Assembly: GCA_002753225.1 (NCBI GenBank)
Contig: PDZS01000003.1
Location: 1 to 64,000 of the forward strand
Origin: Deltaproteobacteria bacterium YD0425bin51
GTDB taxonomy: Bacteria > Desulfobacterota > Desulfobacteria > Desulfobacterales > YD0425bin51
Reading direction: 5' to 3'
Length of the DNA: 64,000 nucleotides
Part shown: in pieces, positions 9,977 through 18,795 of the stretch
Layout of the letters: each line of letters begins with the position of its first letter
Numbering within the stretch: position 1 is the stretch's first letter
Position numbers and translations under genes: made by a program
The notes under the pieces: generated by a model
The model's input: only the letters and a program-made list of their open reading frames with translations
Databases searched by the model: none
Told to the model about the DNA's origin: nothing

Positions 9977-11209
9977 ATGGATGAACCCAAAAGGCTTCTA
10001 GTCATTGATGACGAGCCAGAAATATTAAGAACAGTTTCTATGCATTTAGGTCATAAATATCAAGTTATCACAGCAGCTGACGCGGAAGAAGGATATATTA
10101 TAATGCGTTCAACTTCTATTCCTGTAGTTATATGTGACCAGAGGCTACCAAATCTTACTGGACTTGAATTTTTCAGTCTGATAAAAAAAGATCATCCAGA
10201 TACCATAAGAATACTCCTTACAGGGTACGCTGATATTGAAATAGTTATTGCAGCAATTAATGAAGGTAATGTCTTCAGGTATTTAACTAAACCATGGGAT
10301 ATGGTTGAGTTGGAAAGCATAATCAATCAAGCTTTTGAAAAATATTATTTAGTTATAAATAATAGAAAGCTTATAGAGGAATTAAAGATTGCCAATGAAT
10401 ATTTAGAAGAAAGAGTTAAAGAACGTACTCAAGAACTTATGGCCGCAAATGAAAGACTTTCAGAACTAAACAAAGAAAAAAATAGATTTTTAGGTATTGC
10501 AGCCCATGATTTAAGAAATCCTATTGCAACCATGTTATCTTTTACTGAGTTACTAATTAAATTTGGGAATATATATCCTGAAGAAAAGAAAAAACATTTT
10601 TTAGAGCTTATACACAAGGCTTGTAATTTTTCTTTATGGCTATTAAATGATCTCCTTGATATTACAAAAATTGAAGCAGGAAAATTAGAGCTTACACTTA
10701 GATTAAGTAATTATATTGAATTTCTAAAAAACAATTTAGAAGATAACAAGTTTTTTGCAGAAAAAAAAGAAATAGATATAAAATTTATCAATCAATACAA
10801 TAATATTACATTTTATTTTGATAAAAATAAGATGGAACAGGTCTTAAATAATCTTATTAGTAATGCAATAAAATATTCCAAACCTAAAACAAGCATAAGT
10901 GTAACAGTTGAAGTTGACGGGGAATTTGTAACTACAAAAGTTTGTGACGAAGGTCATGGAATACCTGAAAAAGAATTACCAAAATTATTTAAACCATTCC
11001 AGACTACAAGCATTAAATCAAAGGAAGAGAAATCAACAGGACTAGGACTTGCTATTGTTAAAAAAATTGTAGAGACACATAAAGGGAAAATATGGGTTGA
11101 AAGTGAACATGGTAAAGGTTCAATATTTTATTTTAAGCTCCCAATGCTTTTATCGATACAACCTGACCAAACGGAGGATAAAAAGGCTCTGTGCGATTCC
11201 CAGAAATAA
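9977..11209 (+). CDS. Receiver-histidine kinase (REC-coiled coil-HisKA-HATPase)
   Basis: A 410-residue soluble kinase with an N-terminal receiver (VIDDEP; acceptor in ICDQRLPNLTG; LTKPW) resembling RpfG/HupR-type receivers. A coiled coil spans about residues 125-170. HisKA has FLGIAAHDLRNPIATM, and the HATPase domain has NLISNAIKYSK, DEGHGIP and STGLGLAIVKKIVE. It has an AAAGGAGG ribosome site and follows the large hybrid kinase closely, so phosphorelay between their receivers is plausible. Its 3' end overlaps the 3' end of the opposite-strand VWA gene by 77 bases, a convergent overlap that could allow antisense interference. Confidence 0.92.
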   Translation: MDEPKRLLVIDDEPEILRTVSMHLGHKYQVITAADAEEGYIIMRSTSIPVVICDQRLPNLTGLEFFSLIKKDHPDTIRILLTGYADIEIVIAAINEGNVFRYLTKPWDMVELESIINQAFEKYYLVINNRKLIEELKIANEYLEERVKERTQELMAANERLSELNKEKNRFLGIAAHDLRNPIATMLSFTELLIKFGNIYPEEKKKHFLELIHKACNFSLWLLNDLLDITKIEAGKLELTLRLSNYIEFLKNNLEDNKFFAEKKEIDIKFINQYNNITFYFDKNKMEQVLNNLISNAIKYSKPKTSISVTVEVDGEFVTTKVCDEGHGIPEKELPKLFKPFQTTSIKSKEEKSTGLGLAIVKKIVETHKGKIWVESEHGKGSIFYFKLPMLLSIQPDQTEDKKALCDSQK

Positions 11210-12446
11210 CCCAAAGTGTAGGAGTATATTTTTTTAATATGTTTAAATCATATATATAGCCATCAGTTATAACTACTAACATTTCATGATGGCTTTTCAT
11301 ATAATTATTAAATAAAGGAGCAAAAAAAGTTGTACCACCTGTACCACTTTTTATAAATTTCCAGTCTCCTTTTTTGTATATATATCCTTTTTTTAAATTT
11401 TTAGACCTATAAAATGTGTTATCAATTTTTTCTGGAATAAAAAGTTCTTCATCAAGGCATACCAGATGGATTTTATATTTTCGCGTCATATCTTCTATAA
11501 CACCAAAAGCTACTTCAATCTCATCAGGGTTCATAACCATAGAACCTGAAACATCAATTGCAACAGTAATAAACTGTTTTTCTTTAAATGCCCTTCCAGC
11601 CGTATATATCCCATTTGAAAAATATCTTCTGTTAAATTTGCTGTAAGTATAAAACCATTCATTAGATTGAGAAGAAAAATCAATTATACTCTTTATTAAA
11701 TTTTTCCATGATGAATTATCCGTCTTTTGAGCTTTGTTGATAATACCTGTAATTTCTTGGTATGCTCTTTCCTCTTTGCATTCGTCATCTTTTTCTGCAA
11801 AAAAAATTATATGCTTACATTTAGAATCAATATCTATAAGCTCCTTTTCATTGTTAAAAACATGAACTCCTGTTGGAATCATATTGTTATCTTCATCAGA
11901 AAAAAAGAAACCCTCAATATTTTGTCCTTCATTTATCTCATTAAACTTAAATTGTTTTTGCAGAGGTTTGTTTTTGAGCCATTTGTAAACTTCTTCCCAG
12001 CAAGGATCAGAAGTTCCAGTTTCATTAAAAAAGTTTTCAGGTATACGAGGGAGTTCTTTGGGAATTGATATTTCTATAACTTCATACCTTCCTTTTTTTG
12101 AGAAAAAGGTTTTTCTATGTCTATCAATGTAGCTATTTACTATCATATCTTGAGCAAGATTTTGCAGATATATATCTTTTATATTTTTAGTTTGATAAGA
12201 TCTGTGATTGTGATTTAGGACAATATGAAGCATTTCATGTACAAGTAATCCAATTAGTTCAATAGGTTGAATCTTTTGTACAAACTCTTTATTATAAAAA
12301 AGATAAAGTCTTGAAGTATAAATAATGAGGCTTAAAGATGGTAAATTATTATTTTCAGCAAATTGTACAGCTTGGAAGAAATATGCTACAAACCTGCTTC
12401 TTTCCCAAAGCAATGAAAGAACTTCCTTCCATTTTTCATTCATCAT
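11133..12446 (-). CDS. Metallopeptidase-like (DUF2201-type) and VWA-like domain protein
   Basis: A 437-residue protein. The N-terminal domain carries an HExxH zinc site, LLVHEMLHIVLNH (His70, Glu71, His74). The C-terminal part is a von Willebrand A-like domain with a MIDAS motif DVSGSM near residue 295, a Thr in SGTGGTTFF and an Asp in VVITDGY. This pairing matches the DUF2201/VWA-like family, usually encoded with a MoxR-type AAA+ ATPase, as here: the ATPase gene overlaps its start by 11 bases. Such pairs are thought to work as chaperone or metal-insertion machines, but no client is known. Two adjacent ATG codons (12446 and 12443) are possible starts. Confidence 0.85.
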   Translation of the reverse strand: MMNEKWKEVLSLLWERSRFVAYFFQAVQFAENNNLPSLSLIIYTSRLYLFYNKEFVQKIQPIELIGLLVHEMLHIVLNHNHRSYQTKNIKDIYLQNLAQDMIVNSYIDRHRKTFFSKKGRYEVIEISIPKELPRIPENFFNETGTSDPCWEEVYKWLKNKPLQKQFKFNEINEGQNIEGFFFSDEDNNMIPTGVHVFNNEKELIDIDSKCKHIIFFAEKDDECKEERAYQEITGIINKAQKTDNSSWKNLIKSIIDFSSQSNEWFYTYSKFNRRYFSNGIYTAGRAFKEKQFITVAIDVSGSMVMNPDEIEVAFGVIEDMTRKYKIHLVCLDEELFIPEKIDNTFYRSKNLKKGYIYKKGDWKFIKSGTGGTTFFAPLFNNYMKSHHEMLVVITDGYIYDLNILKKYTPTLWVISGNRTEPFYPPFGQVVSIKALGA

Positions 12447-13599
12447 CCAAAAATGTCCCGAATCTATTAATTAAATACATTTTCATAGTTTCATCAGATA
12501 TGGTTTTGATTGCTTCAATTGATAGTGTAAATATACCGCAGCTTTTAATAAGCAAGTAAAAAAAAGATAAAGAAATATCGCTTCTTGCATAACCAATAAA
12601 TTTCAATATGTTTGAAAGCTCTATTAAATCTTCTTCAGAAAACGCTCCTTTTTTAATTATGTTTTTTTCTTTTAAATAAGAAAACGCCCCAGAGATAGCC
12701 CAAAGAATATCTTCTGATGAGATTTCCTCTTTTATCATTTTTTCTAATTTTTCAGGATTTCCGTTTATGATTTCCTGTGTTGTGAGTTCTCTAGCACATG
12801 TTATCTGCATTATAAAATCATTGCAGCAAATTACTCCAACAAGTGAACTTATGAGGCTTACAATAGAACTTTTTGGATTTTCTTTAAAATAATTAAACAG
12901 CTCATCTTCTGAAGAAAGACCATATGATTTTGTTATTGCATTGGAAACTTGATGCCATCCCCTTGGATTTGGATTTATATTTTCTTTATCCCATAATTTG
13001 TCAGGGAAAAGAGATATATATTGAATTATGGAAGAGTGGATATTGTTGTTATTCGCCCATATAAGCCAATTTTCTACATCTGGTTTTAGATAAAAGATAG
13101 CAAGTCTTCCATCTAAAGCTGAATCATCAAATTCAGTTATAGTTGTATTATCTTCTTCTCCTAAATTTCCGGCGAGTATAATTGCAGTTTTCTCTGGGAG
13201 GCTATGGTCTCCGCATTTTTTTTCTGTAATTATTTGGAAAAGTGTTTGAATTACTGTTGGATGAGCTCTATTGGACTCGTCTAAAAACCATACAATCCCT
13301 TTATAATTTTCTGGAACTATTTCAGGAGGAATAAATTTAGGCCTGTAATAAATCATTTGTTTTAATTCATGTGAAGGAATGGGGTATCCGCCAAGATCGA
13401 TGTTTTCTTTAAAAGCAAGTCTAGTATCTATAAAATGGAAGTTTTTCTTTTGAGCTACTTGTTTAACAATAGCTGATTTCCCAATTCCAGGATATCCTGA
13501 AATTTTTATAGCGTAGTTTAATTTATTACTTGAGTCCAAGTATTTTTCTAATATATCTTCTAATTCTGGAATATTTACTATTATTGGCTCTTTTTTCAT
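12436..13599 (-). CDS. MoxR-type AAA+ ATPase
   Basis: A 387-residue AAA+ protein. Walker A is SGYPGIGKSAIV (Lys41), Walker B is VWFLDESNRAH (about 103-112), and sensor 1 is in IILAGNLGEED. MoxR ATPases act with VWA-domain partners to activate or metallate client complexes. Here the partner overlaps its 3' end and is translationally coupled. The two genes face away from the kinase gene at 13682 and share an 82-base divergent intergenic region with it. They interrupt the signalling genes, yet nothing in their base composition marks them as recently acquired. Family call strong; client unknown. Confidence 0.88.
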   Translation of the reverse strand: MKKEPIIVNIPELEDILEKYLDSSNKLNYAIKISGYPGIGKSAIVKQVAQKKNFHFIDTRLAFKENIDLGGYPIPSHELKQMIYYRPKFIPPEIVPENYKGIVWFLDESNRAHPTVIQTLFQIITEKKCGDHSLPEKTAIILAGNLGEEDNTTITEFDDSALDGRLAIFYLKPDVENWLIWANNNNIHSSIIQYISLFPDKLWDKENINPNPRGWHQVSNAITKSYGLSSEDELFNYFKENPKSSIVSLISSLVGVICCNDFIMQITCARELTTQEIINGNPEKLEKMIKEEISSEDILWAISGAFSYLKEKNIIKKGAFSEEDLIELSNILKFIGYARSDISLSFFYLLIKSCGIFTLSIEAIKTISDETMKMYLINRFGTFLDDE

Positions 13600-13619
13600 T
13601 TAATATTCTTTAATTCAGT

Positions 13620-13649
13620 TTGACATCAAGCTCTTTTTTATCATATGTA
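13620..13649 (+). promoter_or_regulatory. Candidate sigma-70-type promoter for the kinase at 13682
   Basis: A perfect TTGACA (13620-13625) is followed after 18 bases by TATGTA (13644-13649), which matches the -10 consensus poorly. It lies in the divergent gap between the MoxR ATPase and the hybrid kinase. A GGGAG at 13667-13671, 10 bases before the kinase ATG, serves as ribosome site. Pattern match only. Confidence 0.4.
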
Positions 13650-13681
13650 GATAAAAAATTACAAGTGGGAGTTAATTTTTT

Positions 13682-16147
13682 ATGAAAATCAATTTTCGGG
13701 ATAAAATAAATGCTGCAATATCTAAATTTTATAAGCAAGCTGAAGTTCAATCTTCATTAAGTTTAAATATAAACACAAGGGGAAAGGTTCTTGTAGTAGA
13801 TGACGAACCTATTAATTTAGAGCTTGTAAAGAAATATTTGAGCCTTGAAAATTATGAGGCAACAACTGTAAACAATGGCTTAGATGCTCTGGCTGTAATA
13901 AACGAAGCAAAAGAACAACAAAAGCTGTTTGATATAATTTTATTAGATATAATGATGCCTAAATTAAGTGGTATAGATGTATTAAAAAAGCTGCGAGAGA
14001 CTTTCAATTTGTTTGAGCTTCCAGTGATTTTGCTCACAGCAAAAAATGAACCTAAAGATATTGTTACAGGATTTGCTTCAGGCGCAAATGATTATATTAA
14101 AAAGCCTTTTCATAGAGATGAACTATTATCTAGAATAAATACTCATATTAATTTAAGAAATGCTTATATCGAATTAGTCGACCAAGTCAAAGATGCAAGA
14201 GACAAGGCTAATAGAGCAGCTCATGCCAAAAGTGAATTTTTGGCAAACATGAGCCATGAAATAAGAACACCAATGAATGGTGTTATTGCAGCAGTTGATC
14301 TTGCTCTTTCTGAAAAAGTCTCTCCAAAAGTAGAACACTATTTACGTATCATACAATCATCAGGGCAATCATTGTTGGGAATAATAAATGATATTCTTGA
14401 TTTTTCTAAAATAGAGGCAGGAAAGCTTGAATTAGAATGTACACCATTCAAGATGGATGAGCTTTTAGAAAGGATTGTTGGCCTTTTTGCTAATAAGATG
14501 TCTGAAAAAGGAATTGAATTCTTGATAGATTATAATCCTCTTATCCCTAATTCTTTAATTGGAGATTCATTAAGGCTGCAACAAATACTTTTAAATCTTA
14601 TTAGCAATGCTTTTAAATTTACAGAAAAGTTTGGAATTATAACTGTAGGAATAAATATTAAAAATTATGAACCTTTAAAAGAGGATGTTGTATTAAATTT
14701 TTTTGTAAAAGACACAGGTATTGGAATGAAGCCGGAATATAGAGATAAGCTGTTTGAACCTTTCACTCAGGCTGATGTATCTACAAGCAGAAAATATGGA
14801 GGAACAGGATTAGGTCTAGCTATAAGTAAGCAATTAGTAGAACTTATGGGCGGAAAAATTGATGTTGAAAGCGAATATGGAAAAGGGAGTCACTTTTATT
14901 TTAATGTAAATCTTAAGAAACAGATGGTGTATGAGGAATATGATAAATCTATACCTAATGAGCTTAAAGGACTTAGAATTTTAGCTGTTGACGATTGTCT
15001 AGACGCTAGAATAATTATAAAGAAATATTTAGAATCATATGGATTTAATCCACAATTATGTTCAATACCTAGTGAAGCACTTGATAAGCTTCAAAAAAAT
15101 TATTTTGATCTTATAGTTTTAGATTGGTTAATGCCTGAATTAAACGGCATAGAAATGGCGGGAAAAATTCGTAAAGAATTAAAAAATAATGCTCCTATTA
15201 TTTTACTTACTGCTTTTGGTAAAGAGATTGAAAAAAGTGCTGCTGAAGAAGCAGGCGTAAATATTTTTTTAACTAAACCAATAAGTCCTTCTGTTTTTTT
15301 TAATGCCATTATGCACGTTTTTGGAAAAGAAATTTTAAAGCCAATAGAAAAAAAATCGCAAATTGACCCAATGCTTCAAGAGAATAGAGAAACTGTTAAA
15401 GGAGCAAGAATTCTTATAGTAGAAGACAATTTTACTAATCAGGAGATAGCAAAAGCAATAATTGTAAGTGCTGGGGCATTTGTTGAAGTTGTAAATAATG
15501 GAAGAGAAGCTCTTTCTCTTCTTCAAAATAGAAAATTTGACATAGTACTTATGGATGTCCAGATGCCTGAACTTGACGGCTATGAAACAACACAATTAAT
15601 CAGACAAGATATAAATTTTAAACACCTTCCTATTATTGCAATGACAGCTCATGCAATGAGAGGCGATGAAGAAAAATGTTTAAGTGCAGGGATGGATGCA
15701 TATATTACGAAACCATTAAATCAGAATATACTTTTTAAAATACTTGCTAAATTTATTACAGTTTCTAGAAATATTGAAGTCAAATGTAAACCTATTACAG
15801 ATGAAATTGATATTGATATGGCAAAAACAGAATTGGGTTTAGATGATGATATTTTTAAAGAAATACTTTTAATTTTTGTAAAGACAAATCAAGATACAAA
15901 CAAGAAACTTCAAGATGCTTTTAATGACAAGGATTTTGTTGTACTCCAAAAACTTGCTCATTCTTTAAAAGGAAGTGGTGCTAACATTGGAGCAAAAAGG
16001 CTACATTCTGCAGCAATAGAATTAGAAACAGCCTGTAAAAAACGAACTATGGACCCTGCTGATAATTCTATACCCAGTATTTTTATGATAAATGAATTAA
16101 AAGATGCGCTTAATCAAATGATAACATTTATTAATAAACTTGATTGA
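13682..16147 (+). CDS. Hybrid histidine kinase: REC-HisKA-HATPase-REC-REC-Hpt
   Basis: An 821-residue soluble phosphorelay protein. The order is receiver 1 (about 35-155, VVDDEP and [11 protein letters not shown]), HisKA with acceptor His192 in [12 protein letters not shown], HATPase ([25 protein letters not shown]), receiver 2 (about 430-545, [10 protein letters not shown]), receiver 3 (about 575-695, [11 protein letters not shown]) and a terminal Hpt domain with His760 in [13 protein letters not shown]. BarA/RpfC-type kinases are similar, but here an extra N-terminal receiver replaces the membrane sensor, so input probably comes by phosphotransfer. It starts a rightward run of genes after a divergent promoter region. 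The Hpt could serve other receivers encoded in this window. Confidence 0.93.
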   Translation: MKINFRDKINAAISKFYKQAEVQSSLSLNINTRGKVLVVDDEPINLELVKKYLSLENYEATTVNNGLDALAVINEAKEQQKLFDIILLDIMMPKLSGIDVLKKLRETFNLFELPVILLTAKNEPKDIVTGFASGANDYIKKPFHRDELLSRINTHINLRNAYIELVDQVKDARDKANRAAHAKSEFLANMSHEIRTPMNGVIAAVDLALSEKVSPKVEHYLRIIQSSGQSLLGIINDILDFSKIEAGKLELECTPFKMDELLERIVGLFANKMSEKGIEFLIDYNPLIPNSLIGDSLRLQQILLNLISNAFKFTEKFGIITVGINIKNYEPLKEDVVLNFFVKDTGIGMKPEYRDKLFEPFTQADVSTSRKYGGTGLGLAISKQLVELMGGKIDVESEYGKGSHFYFNVNLKKQMVYEEYDKSIPNELKGLRILAVDDCLDARIIIKKYLESYGFNPQLCSIPSEALDKLQKNYFDLIVLDWLMPELNGIEMAGKIRKELKNNAPIILLTAFGKEIEKSAAEEAGVNIFLTKPISPSVFFNAIMHVFGKEILKPIEKKSQIDPMLQENRETVKGARILIVEDNFTNQEIAKAIIVSAGAFVEVVNNGREALSLLQNRKFDIVLMDVQMPELDGYETTQLIRQDINFKHLPIIAMTAHAMRGDEEKCLSAGMDAYITKPLNQNILFKILAKFITVSRNIEVKCKPITDEIDIDMAKTELGLDDDIFKEILLIFVKTNQDTNKKLQDAFNDKDFVVLQKLAHSLKGSGANIGAKRLHSAAIELETACKKRTMDPADNSIPSIFMINELKDALNQMITFINKLD

Positions 16148-16177
16148 AAATTTCTATTGAGATATAAGACTTATACC

Positions 16178-17176
16178 ATGAAAACTAATATATTATTAAT
16201 AGAAGACAACATGGCAGACGTTCAATTTTTCAAAACTATACTGTTTGATGGTGAAAATGCCTGCGATATAAGTTTTGAATATGTTGAATCAGTTCATGAT
16301 GCTTTAAAACGTTTAGAAGCAAATGATATTGATTTGATTTTTTTGGATATAAATTTACCTGATTCTAATGGATTTGAAACATTTCAGACAATATATAACA
16401 AAGCATGTGAAATCCCAATTATTATATTAACAGGGACAGATGATAAAGAACTGGCGCTTAAGGCGTTAAAAAAAGGTGCAGAAGATTATTTTATAAAAGA
16501 CCATTTTGTTTATACAAGTAAGTTTATTTTAAGTATTATCCGGCATAGTATAGAAAGAAGACATGTTTATAATTTACTTAAAAAGAGTGAGAAAAAATTA
16601 AGATCAGTAATAGAAAAGATAGCTGATGCTATTGTGATTATAAATTCAGATGGCAAAATATTGTTTGTGAATCCAGCAGCAATTTCGCTTCTAGGGTTTG
16701 ATTCAGAAGATCTTGTTTCGAAACAGTTTGGTTATCCATTTGCAGATTATGAAAATACAATAGAGATAAAAATTGTTAAAAAAGATAATTCAGAAAGATT
16801 TGCTGAAATACATACAGTGGAAATCTGCTGGGAAGAGAAAAAAGCATATCTTTTATCAATACGTGATATTACAAAAAGAAAAGAATTAGAAGAAAGAGTA
16901 ATTGAAGAAGAACAACTTAGGGTACTTATTGAAACAACAGGTGCAATATGTCATGAACTTCACCAGCCTATGCAAGCTATTTTAGGCTACTGCGATCTGC
17001 TTATGCTAAAAATGAAAGATGAACAAAATTTTACAACTATACAGAAAATAAGCAATCAAATTCAAAGAATGTCAAATATAACTAAGAAACTCTCCCAAAT
17101 TACAAGGTATAAAACGAAAAATTATCTAGGAGATAAGAAAATTATTGATATTGAAAATTCTATAATTAGCAAATAA
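16178..17176 (+). CDS. Receiver-PAS-HisKA protein without an HATPase domain
   Basis: About 332 residues from the ATG at 16178. An upstream in-frame TTG at 16157 would add seven residues but has no better ribosome site. Domains are an N-terminal receiver (IEDNMADVQFF, acceptor in IFLDINLPDSNG, LTGTDD), a PAS domain (about 140-235) and a HisKA-like helix pair with ICHELHQPMQAILGYCDLL. The protein then ends with a Lys-rich tail and lacks the N, G1 and G2 boxes of a kinase ATPase domain. I recall similar short HisKA proteins with a Tyr-x-Thr-Lys tail in Desulfobacterota, so this may be a family trait and not a truncation. It could be a dimerisation or phosphotransfer partner for the full kinases beside it. 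Confidence 0.82.
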   Translation: MKTNILLIEDNMADVQFFKTILFDGENACDISFEYVESVHDALKRLEANDIDLIFLDINLPDSNGFETFQTIYNKACEIPIIILTGTDDKELALKALKKGAEDYFIKDHFVYTSKFILSIIRHSIERRHVYNLLKKSEKKLRSVIEKIADAIVIINSDGKILFVNPAAISLLGFDSEDLVSKQFGYPFADYENTIEIKIVKKDNSERFAEIHTVEICWEEKKAYLLSIRDITKRKELEERVIEEEQLRVLIETTGAICHELHQPMQAILGYCDLLMLKMKDEQNFTTIQKISNQIQRMSNITKKLSQITRYKTKNYLGDKKIIDIENSIISK

Positions 17177-17198
17177 TATTTAAACCCAAAGGTGAAAT

Positions 17199-17879
17199 AT
17201 GGCACAATCTTCTAAAAACAAGAGAAAAAGGAAAAAAATATCTGAGCCTTTAGAAGTAGAAGTGGAAGTGGAAAAGAAAATAGAGCCTGAAGAATTTATA
17301 AGTAAACGACCAGAAGTTTTTCTGGATTCCCACTTTCGTGGGAATGACGTCATTCCCGCGAAAGCGGGAATCCATTTTGCAGAAAAACTTGTGGACGATT
17401 ACTTAGTGGTACAACCTGTTGCTTCTACACCTTTAGAAACCTTGCCTGTTTGTGTAAAAAAAGAGGAATCAAAAGAAAAAGAAGCAATAATGATTGTAAA
17501 AAAATATGCAGCAATAGTTAGCAGCACAGCATTAATTCCTATACCAGCTTTAGACATTGTAGCAGTTTCAGTTATTTTATTAAAAATGTTAAAGAGTTTA
17601 AGCGATCTATATGGAATAAGTTTTTCAAGCCAAAGGGGTAAGTCCGCTATAACTGCTATAGTAGGTGGAGTTCACGCAGGATTGTTTTGTAAGAGCTTGC
17701 TTAAAATGGTACCTTTTTGGGGGTACGGCATATCTGTTCCTTCTATTGTTACCTTAAATTTTGGATTAACTTATGCTATAGGTAAAGTATTTATTCAGCA
17801 TTTTGAATCTGGCGGTACATTTTTAGATTTTGATCCAAAAACAGTGAAAAATTTTTTTATAAACAAAAATAATGTTTAA
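17199..17879 (+). CDS. DUF697-like membrane protein with a palindromic element in its N-terminal linker
   Basis: A 226-residue protein. Residues 1-95 are charged and probably disordered. A roughly 50-bp palindromic repeat at 17324-17373 encodes DSHFRGNDVIPAKAGI within this part. Residues about 95-215 resemble DUF697 (the C-terminal region of YcjF-like proteins): hydrophobic helices with SSTALIPIPALDIVAV, a glycine-rich middle and the closing FIQHFESGGTFLDFDPKTVK. The second DUF697-like protein at 27151 shares this ending almost exactly (FEQHFASGGTFLNFDPEKVK). The gene has an AAGGTGA ribosome site, and its stop overlaps the SPFH gene start by 8 bases. Its role is unknown; linkage to an SPFH protein suggests a membrane-associated function. 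Confidence 0.78.
   Translation: MAQSSKNKRKRKKISEPLEVEVEVEKKIEPEEFISKRPEVFLDSHFRGNDVIPAKAGIHFAEKLVDDYLVVQPVASTPLETLPVCVKKEESKEKEAIMIVKKYAAIVSSTALIPIPALDIVAVSVILLKMLKSLSDLYGISFSSQRGKSAITAIVGGVHAGLFCKSLLKMVPFWGYGISVPSIVTLNFGLTYAIGKVFIQHFESGGTFLDFDPKTVKNFFINKNNV
17324..17373 (+). repeat. Palindromic element copy 1 (in the DUF697-like gene)
   Basis: A near-perfect 50-bp nested palindrome. Each half can form its own hairpin, GGGAATGACGTCATTCCC forms the centre, and the outer ends are GGATTCCC and GGGAATCC. It is read in frame as DSHFRGND + VIPAKAGI. The upstream flank (encoding SKRPEVFL) is nearly identical to the flank of copy 2 in the polyketide synthase. This is the best-preserved copy in the window. 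Confidence 0.93.
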
Positions 17880-18795
17880 GACAGTAATCAATTCATATAA
17901 AAAATTTAAAAATAAAATTAAAAACAATATCCCCTTTTTTATTATTTCTCTTCTTATCTTTTTATTTCTCGTCGTTTATTTGGCAAATAGTATTTTTATT
18001 ACAATAAAGGCAGGGGAAGCAGGTGTCCTTTATAGAAAATTTTTTGGTGGAACTGTTGTTGATAGAGTTTATGGGGAAGGGCTTCATATTCTTTTCCCAT
18101 GGGATACAATGTTTATCTACAATGTTAGAATACAGGAAGCACCAAAAGAGTTTGAGGTTTTAACTAAAAATGGGCTTAAGGTTAAGCTGATTGTTTCTAT
18201 TAGATATTCACCAGAATACTTTTTTCTAGGCGCACTTCATAAAAGAATTGGTCCAGAATACTTAAATATCGTTATAATACCCCAAATTGAAACAATACTT
18301 CGGGTTGTTCTTGGTAAGTTAGATGTAGAAGAAGTATATACATCCCAAAGAGCAGTCATTGAAAAAACTCTTAATGAAGCAATTGAACAGGTTTCTCAGC
18401 GTTATATTTTTATTGATAATGTTTTAATAAAAAGAATAATACTTCCTGAAGCTATTGAAAAAGCAATTGAAAATAAAGCTGCTCAAAAACAGAAGGCTGA
18501 AGCTTATATTTATATGGTTGAGCAAGAAAAAAAAGAAGCTGAAATGAAAAAAATTAAAGCAGAAGGCTATAAAATTTATAATGAAACTATACGAGCATCT
18601 TTAACTCAAGAGATATTAAAGTGGGAATCTATACAGGCTACTTTAAAGCTAGCTGAATCGCAAAACTCAAAAATTGTAGTAATTGGAGATTCAAAAAGTG
18701 GTATGCCTATTATAGGAAGTATTCCATTTGAAAAAGAATTAAACCCTCCACAGCAGATTACTCCTCCTAAAATACCTTCTGGGCAGAATAAATGA
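17872..18795 (+). CDS. SPFH/band-7 (prohibitin-like) membrane protein
   Basis: A 307-residue protein with one N-terminal membrane anchor (about residues 19-42). A band-7 domain follows (about 45-205), recognisable by AGEAGVLYRKFFGG, GEGLHILFPW and the strand-helix pattern ending in RIILPEAIEKAIENKAAQKQKAEAY. A charged coiled coil spans about residues 200-260. SPFH proteins form oligomeric membrane scaffolds that regulate proteases, channels or lipid domains. The gene overlaps the DUF697-like gene upstream by 8 bases and the double-binding lipoprotein downstream by 4, so it is translationally linked to the receptor cassette. A scaffold role for those receptors is inference. Confidence 0.88.
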   Translation: MFKTVINSYKKFKNKIKNNIPFFIISLLIFLFLVVYLANSIFITIKAGEAGVLYRKFFGGTVVDRVYGEGLHILFPWDTMFIYNVRIQEAPKEFEVLTKNGLKVKLIVSIRYSPEYFFLGALHKRIGPEYLNIVIIPQIETILRVVLGKLDVEEVYTSQRAVIEKTLNEAIEQVSQRYIFIDNVLIKRIILPEAIEKAIENKAAQKQKAEAYIYMVEQEKKEAEMKKIKAEGYKIYNETIRASLTQEILKWESIQATLKLAESQNSKIVVIGDSKSGMPIIGSIPFEKELNPPQQITPPKIPSGQNK

